A stretch of DNA of 5,299 nt from Planctomycetaceae bacterium (GTDB taxonomy: Bacteria; Planctomycetota; Planctomycetia; Pirellulales; Thermoguttaceae), in the NCBI GenBank assembly GCA_031274045.1, contig JAISQS010000715.1, forward strand, positions 1 to 5,299. Reading direction: 5' to 3'. Below the pieces are notes generated by a model. The model did no database searches. It was not told the DNA's origin and worked only from the letters and a program-made list of their open reading frames with translations. The position numbers and the translations under genes were made by a program. Shown one piece after another: positions 4,139 to 5,299 of this stretch. How positions within the stretch are numbered: the first letter of the stretch is position 1; each line of letters begins with the position of its first letter.

Positions 4139-5299
4139 ATGAAAAATAATACCCCCACACAATACGTCCAATTCGACGACAATAACTACTACCAAGACAA
4201 TAACGACCCCAAAGTCACCCGCAAATCATATAGTTGCGCGAGGAGTTGTGCTGTTGGGTGTTTGGTTTTGGTAGTGTTGGTGACGGTTTGCGGTCTTTTG
4301 GGTTACTTTCTCCTTTTGAAAGGCGAACCGCTAATAGTTGCCACCGAAACAACAATAATCACCACCCCACTAAAAACCGACGGAAAATCAGTTGACTTCT
4401 TCCAACCAATCCAAAAAATCCTCGAACCACAAGACAAAACCAAAGAAAACGGTTTCAAGTTGGTTGTTGCCGCCTACGGAAAAGATTTCCTCCTACAACA
4501 CAACCCACACATCAACCAAGATTGGATATACGACGAAATTTGCAAACAGCTGGAACTCGACCCGAATCAGTTGCCAACACACGTTTACGAAGCACCGAAA
4601 TTTGAATATCGCGAAATAGATACTAAAAAACTCCAAGCAGAAATTGAAAAGCTCAAAGCAGAAATTGAAAACAAGAAATCCGAGAACGACTATAAAGAGA
4701 AAAAGAATGAAATCGAGAGAAAACAAAAAGCACTCGATGAAGTTGTTAATTCGCAATACGACCTTAGCAAATTGGAGAGAGAGCCATGGAGTCTGCAAGA
4801 ATATCCCAAGATGCAATTATGGCTGGACAAAGTTGACGATGGGCTTGATATAGTCCAAAAAGCCGCAATGCACGACGTATTCTTTGTCCCGATGACTCGT
4901 AAAAGTGATCAGGCTATCACCGTCACTGCCATCAATATTCCGTTGATTGAGCAGTTGCAGCCGTTGGTTCGGGGTTTGCGGACGCGTGGTATGTTGTGGA
5001 TAGGGGAAGGGGACTACCAAAAAGCTTGGAACGACATCCTCGCCGCCATGCGGCTTGAACGACAGCTCATTCACCCCCAATTCAGCGACGATATACCCGA
5101 CGAAACTAAACAAATCACAATCAACAACATCGCAAAATACTCACAAAATTGGTCAACAGAATTGCTCAACAAAGCTATCGCCGATTTGGATAATTTGCCG
5201 GAACCGAAAAAACGGGATGAGTTGCTTACGGTCGTGCAATTTCTTACGATTGACATATTCGCCGAAGCCCACGATGCCAGTAAACTGCTGGAAAAATTG
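4139..5299 (+). CDS. Membrane-anchored planctomycete-type protein with coiled coil, 3' partial
   Basis: An uninterrupted frame runs from ATG 4139 through 387 codons to the last base, so the C-terminus lies outside the window. In-frame TAA at 4130-4132 and no other Met until codon 225 fix the start, although no Shine-Dalgarno site is present. In order: a polar Asn/Asp/Tyr-rich N-terminus (1-32); one membrane helix (about 37-60, SCAVGCLVLVV...); TETTIITTPLKTDGKSVDF (69-87); a charged heptad-patterned coiled coil (about 160-205); and a helical region with RGLRTRGMLWIGEG and DYQKAW (D292) followed by ILAAMRLERQ. The PLKxDGxxVD block and the GEGxxxxAWxDxLAxxRL block recall a group of uncharacterised membrane proteins I associate with planctomycetes, where the second block reads like RAMLRLGEGxxxEAWxDLLACHRL. 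No enzymatic motif is visible. The C-terminal part probably faces outward. Function unknown; a helical-repeat scaffold is possible. Confidence 0.9.
   Translation, partial: MKNNTPTQYVQFDDNNYYQDNNDPKVTRKSYSCARSCAVGCLVLVVLVTVCGLLGYFLLLKGEPLIVATETTIITTPLKTDGKSVDFFQPIQKILEPQDKTKENGFKLVVAAYGKDFLLQHNPHINQDWIYDEICKQLELDPNQLPTHVYEAPKFEYREIDTKKLQAEIEKLKAEIENKKSENDYKEKKNEIERKQKALDEVVNSQYDLSKLEREPWSLQEYPKMQLWLDKVDDGLDIVQKAAMHDVFFVPMTRKSDQAITVTAINIPLIEQLQPLVRGLRTRGMLWIGEGDYQKAWNDILAAMRLERQLIHPQFSDDIPDETKQITINNIAKYSQNWSTELLNKAIADLDNLPEPKKRDELLTVVQFLTIDIFAEAHDASKLLEKL

Noticed and set aside
4493..5256. Minus-strand open frames opposite the last gene
   Set aside because: They are shadows of the plus-strand coding frame, which carries a membrane helix, a coiled coil and recognisable blocks.

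Overview
The window most likely comes from a member of the Planctomycetota, possibly a gut- or rumen-type lineage given its AT-rich genes. Three things point there: a Tat-exported sugar isomerase/epimerase-like protein, GC-rich palindromic intergenic repeats whose shadow translations contain GGRDARVPV/EAGGTPAFQS-like peptides, and a membrane-anchored protein of a type I recall from planctomycete genomes. This placement rests on recognition, not on a search.

Layout. At 6-1001 (minus) there is a complete TIM-barrel protein with a twin-arginine signal. From 1002 to 2335 there is a 1.33 kb divergent intergenic region with no convincing gene. It holds a possible miniature element at 1075-1300 with nested hairpins, three copies of a ~210-bp composite palindromic repeat (one inverted, two direct, plus a fragment; 1382-2071), a 21-bp minisatellite (2117-2221), and a weak terminator-like hairpin (2230-2262). 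At 2336-3565 (plus) is sbcD, the nuclease subunit of SbcCD (bacterial Mre11). Its usual partner sbcC is not downstream. From 3566 to 4138 there is a second non-coding, repeat-bearing spacer. From 4139 to the window end (plus) is the first 387 codons of a membrane-anchored protein with a coiled coil; it has no stop inside the window.

The three genes do not form one obvious pathway. The most notable context is an sbcD gene directly beside a dense cluster of DNA palindromes, including two ~210-bp inverted copies only 22 nt apart. Hairpins of this kind are the known substrate of SbcCD, and the sbcC partner is missing locally. Base composition also switches sharply inside sbcD, from G/T-rich to A/C-rich on the plus strand. 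I found no CRISPR array, tRNA, rRNA, transposase gene or obvious defence system.
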